A program made the translations under genes and the position numbers. From Opitutia bacterium UBA3151 (GTDB lineage: Bacteria; Verrucomicrobiota; Verrucomicrobiia; Opitutales; Seribacteraceae), in NCBI GenBank assembly GCA_002364975.1, contig DEYT01000150.1, forward strand, positions 1 to 16,673: a DNA stretch of 16,673 bases, written 5' to 3'. The notes below the pieces were generated by a model that did no database searches, had not been told where the DNA came from, and saw only the letters and a list, made by a program, of their open reading frames with translations. Positions 15,011 through 16,673 of the stretch are shown here, in pieces. The stretch's first letter is position 1. Each line of letters starts with the position of its first letter.

Positions 15011-16396
15011 TCAATTTGAGAATCCCCAGCGTTTAGTGAAGGGATAATATACAAACAAAGCTCTACCAATGATTTCATTTTCTGGGACAAATCCCCAAGA
15101 TCTGCCGTCGAGGCTGTTAGTCGAATTATCACCCATAGCAAAAAAAGCTTTTTTACCTGTTGGGTTGCCGGGACTTTTTTTGTCAGGAATCTTTAAGATC
15201 TTTCGATTGGAGAGTAAACCGTCTGTGCGATAACCTGGATAACCTAAGACATTTTTTGCATTTGGATTAGATGCTAAATCTTCTGTCCTGTTATTATTTT
15301 CTCGGAATGCTATGTTTCCCTCTATCGGTTCTCCATTTCTGTATAGTATTCCCGGTACACCTTTTCTTACATCTGTTCCATTTGTGATAATACTTTCGGG
15401 CACTCTCATTTCCAAATAATCTCCAGGTTCTCCGACCAGTCTCTTAATGTAATATTTATCCTCACCAATACCACGTACAAGCAAGTTGAGCTTTCGATTA
15501 AATTCATCAATAGATCCGGTACGAAATACTGCAGGATCACCAGCTTTGGGAGAAATGAAGTTGTAACTCATACGGTCCACAAAAAGCGCATCTCCCAAAA
15601 GAATGTCGAACGCGATCGCAACCTCGCCTTTTCCTACAACCCTTTCAGATAATTTTAAACGTTCTCTTCCTGAAAAATTTTCGTCTTGGTCAACAATAAT
15701 TCTCAAATCTCTTAAATCATCTGTTCCCCCGAATTTAGTAGCCAATAATTCATCCAAATCAAATTCAGCCGGAACTAAAAGCTTATGATCTTTTCCCCCA
15801 ATTTCAAAAATATATTCCCTGAGGGTGGTCGGGAAAATAAAGAATCTTCCATTGGGGAAACCACTTTTCACGAACTTAAATGGTGTCCCATTATGCAATT
15901 TTAAGTACAATGGTCCTTCACTTTCAGATACAACTTGATAGTGGGAAGCACCTAAAAATATTTTATCGAATCCTCTTTCTATTAAAGTAGGAACCGATTC
16001 CCCTTCTTCATAAAGTTTGGGTTGCATCCCAAAAAAAGAGGGAAACATTGAATTCGTTGGAATGATAAAAGGTTGCACAAAGAAGCTTCTGATCCCGATC
16101 ACAACAATCGCAGCAACAAGGAGCATCTCTATATTTTCTACCCATGCTTTTTTGTGGTAATACAATCCCCCAGATTTTTGCAATGCTTGATCGACGCGTT
16201 TAGCACTGGTATCAAGTTCCTCAAATAAAATTGGTTTTGTCTTTAAGACCTTGGTCAAAGCTAGGTTTGAGCTTTCTAATTCTTCAGCTTCATCCTGAGA
16301 AAGTAAATCTTTTCTGTATGAAAGGGCTTTTTCTCCAAGGCGGAGAGTTTCTTTTGCACCTTTACGCTGCAAGCGAGTGGCTTTTTTATTGGTCAT
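15011..16396 (-). CDS. lepB: Signal peptidase I, enlarged form
   Basis: This 461-residue membrane protease removes signal peptides from exported proteins. A long charged cytoplasmic N-terminus (about 1-84) precedes one transmembrane helix (about 88-107). The catalytic Ser116 lies in PTNSMFPSFFG, the general base Lys318 in YYIKRLVGEPGD, and GDNSTNSLDGRSWGFVP (422-438) is the conserved C-terminal box. GDALFVDRMSYNF (268-280) matches the strand before the catalytic lysine region. E. coli LepB has 324 residues; here about 140 residues are inserted between the serine motif and the GDALFVD strand. A second stretch, rich in Gly and Asn, extends the part between the lysine and the GDN box. Only one transmembrane helix is evident. 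It starts 7 bases after lepA, the classic lepA-lepB arrangement. Confidence 0.92.
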   Translation of the reverse strand: MTNKKATRLQRKGAKETLRLGEKALSYRKDLLSQDEAEELESSNLALTKVLKTKPILFEELDTSAKRVDQALQKSGGLYYHKKAWVENIEMLLVAAIVVIGIRSFFVQPFIIPTNSMFPSFFGMQPKLYEEGESVPTLIERGFDKIFLGASHYQVVSESEGPLYLKLHNGTPFKFVKSGFPNGRFFIFPTTLREYIFEIGGKDHKLLVPAEFDLDELLATKFGGTDDLRDLRIIVDQDENFSGRERLKLSERVVGKGEVAIAFDILLGDALFVDRMSYNFISPKAGDPAVFRTGSIDEFNRKLNLLVRGIGEDKYYIKRLVGEPGDYLEMRVPESIITNGTDVRKGVPGILYRNGEPIEGNIAFRENNNRTEDLASNPNAKNVLGYPGYRTDGLLSNRKILKIPDKKSPGNPTGKKAFFAMGDNSTNSLDGRSWGFVPENEIIGRALFVYYPFTKRWGFSN

Positions 16397-16403
16397 TTTA
16401 AAA

Positions 16404-16673
16404 TTATGATGAGCTCTTCAGGATTTGAACAAAGGCTTCTTGTGGAATGTTGACGCTTCCTATTTGCTTCATCCGTTTTTTCCCTTCTTTCTGTTTATCG
16501 AGAAGCTTTCTTTTTCTGCTTATATCTCCTCCGTAGCATTTTGCAGTTACATCTTTTCGCATGGCACTGATTGTCTCCCGAGCAATGACTTTACCCCCAA
16601 CTGATGCTTGTAAAGCGATTTTAAAAAGTTGCCTCGGGAGAATTTCTTTCAATTTTGAGCAGAGTACCCTACC
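16404..16673 (-). CDS. lepA: Elongation factor 4 (LepA), C-terminal part, cut by the window edge
   Basis: The last 89 codons of lepA are present and the frame stays open to the window edge, beginning GRVLCSKLKEILPRQLFKIA. The segment with GGKVIARETISAMRKDVTAKC, then YGGDISRKRKLLDKQKEGKK and QIGSVNIPQEAF, is the highly conserved LepA-specific C-terminal domain that reaches the tRNA on the ribosome. LepA is a translational GTPase thought to act on stalled or mis-translocated ribosomes and in initiation; the GTPase domain lies outside the window. An internal TTG at 16652 is not a start, since conserved residues precede it. Confidence 0.96.
   Translation of the reverse strand, partial: GRVLCSKLKEILPRQLFKIALQASVGGKVIARETISAMRKDVTAKCYGGDISRKRKLLDKQKEGKKRMKQIGSVNIPQEAFVQILKSSS

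Overview
The window is 16.7 kb of AT-rich (roughly 40% GC by eye) Gram-negative chromosome, densely packed with housekeeping and membrane genes. The alternative complex III (ACIII) genes, the style of the membrane-anchored cytochromes, the oversized signal peptidase I and the lepA-lepB pairing all fit a PVC-group bacterium. A marine verrucomicrobium of the Opitutae type is my best guess, but this is inference from recalled family resemblance, not a database result. I see no tRNA, rRNA, insertion sequence, CRISPR array or prophage gene.

Region 1 (1-4902, + strand) is the distal end of a respiratory operon. It holds the last codons of a probable ActE cytochrome, then the ACIII membrane subunit ActF, a small one-helix protein, a CcoN-like (cbb3 oxidase subunit I) protein, a CcoO-like protein fused to a second cytochrome c domain, and a membrane-anchored monohaem cytochrome c. 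The genes overlap or lie within 8 bases of each other. The most interesting feature of the window is here. The CcoN-like protein keeps the fold signatures of a haem-copper oxidase, but by alignment it lacks both low-spin haem b ligands, one CuB histidine and the cross-linked tyrosine. The partner CcoO-like domain has Cys where the haem Met ligand is expected. This looks like a repurposed pseudo-oxidase module tied to ACIII.

Region 2 (4962-9384, + strand) is a complete four-gene tripartite exporter: a TolC-like outer membrane factor, a periplasmic adaptor, a MacB/LolE-type permease and a LolD-like ATPase. No regulator or obvious substrate gene accompanies it. Its end overlaps the end of a convergent gene for a DjlA-like TerB/J-domain membrane co-chaperone.

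Region 3 (10139-11658) holds a 470-base noncoding stretch with a likely terminator and a possible gene fossil, a stand-alone HAD-fold hydrolase (- strand), and a small M50-type membrane metalloprotease homologue (+ strand).

Region 4 (11662-16673, - strand) reads lepA (3' part) - lepB - malQ - msbA-like ABC exporter, closely spaced and probably co-transcribed: translation factor EF4, signal peptidase I, 4-alpha-glucanotransferase and a lipid-flippase-type exporter.
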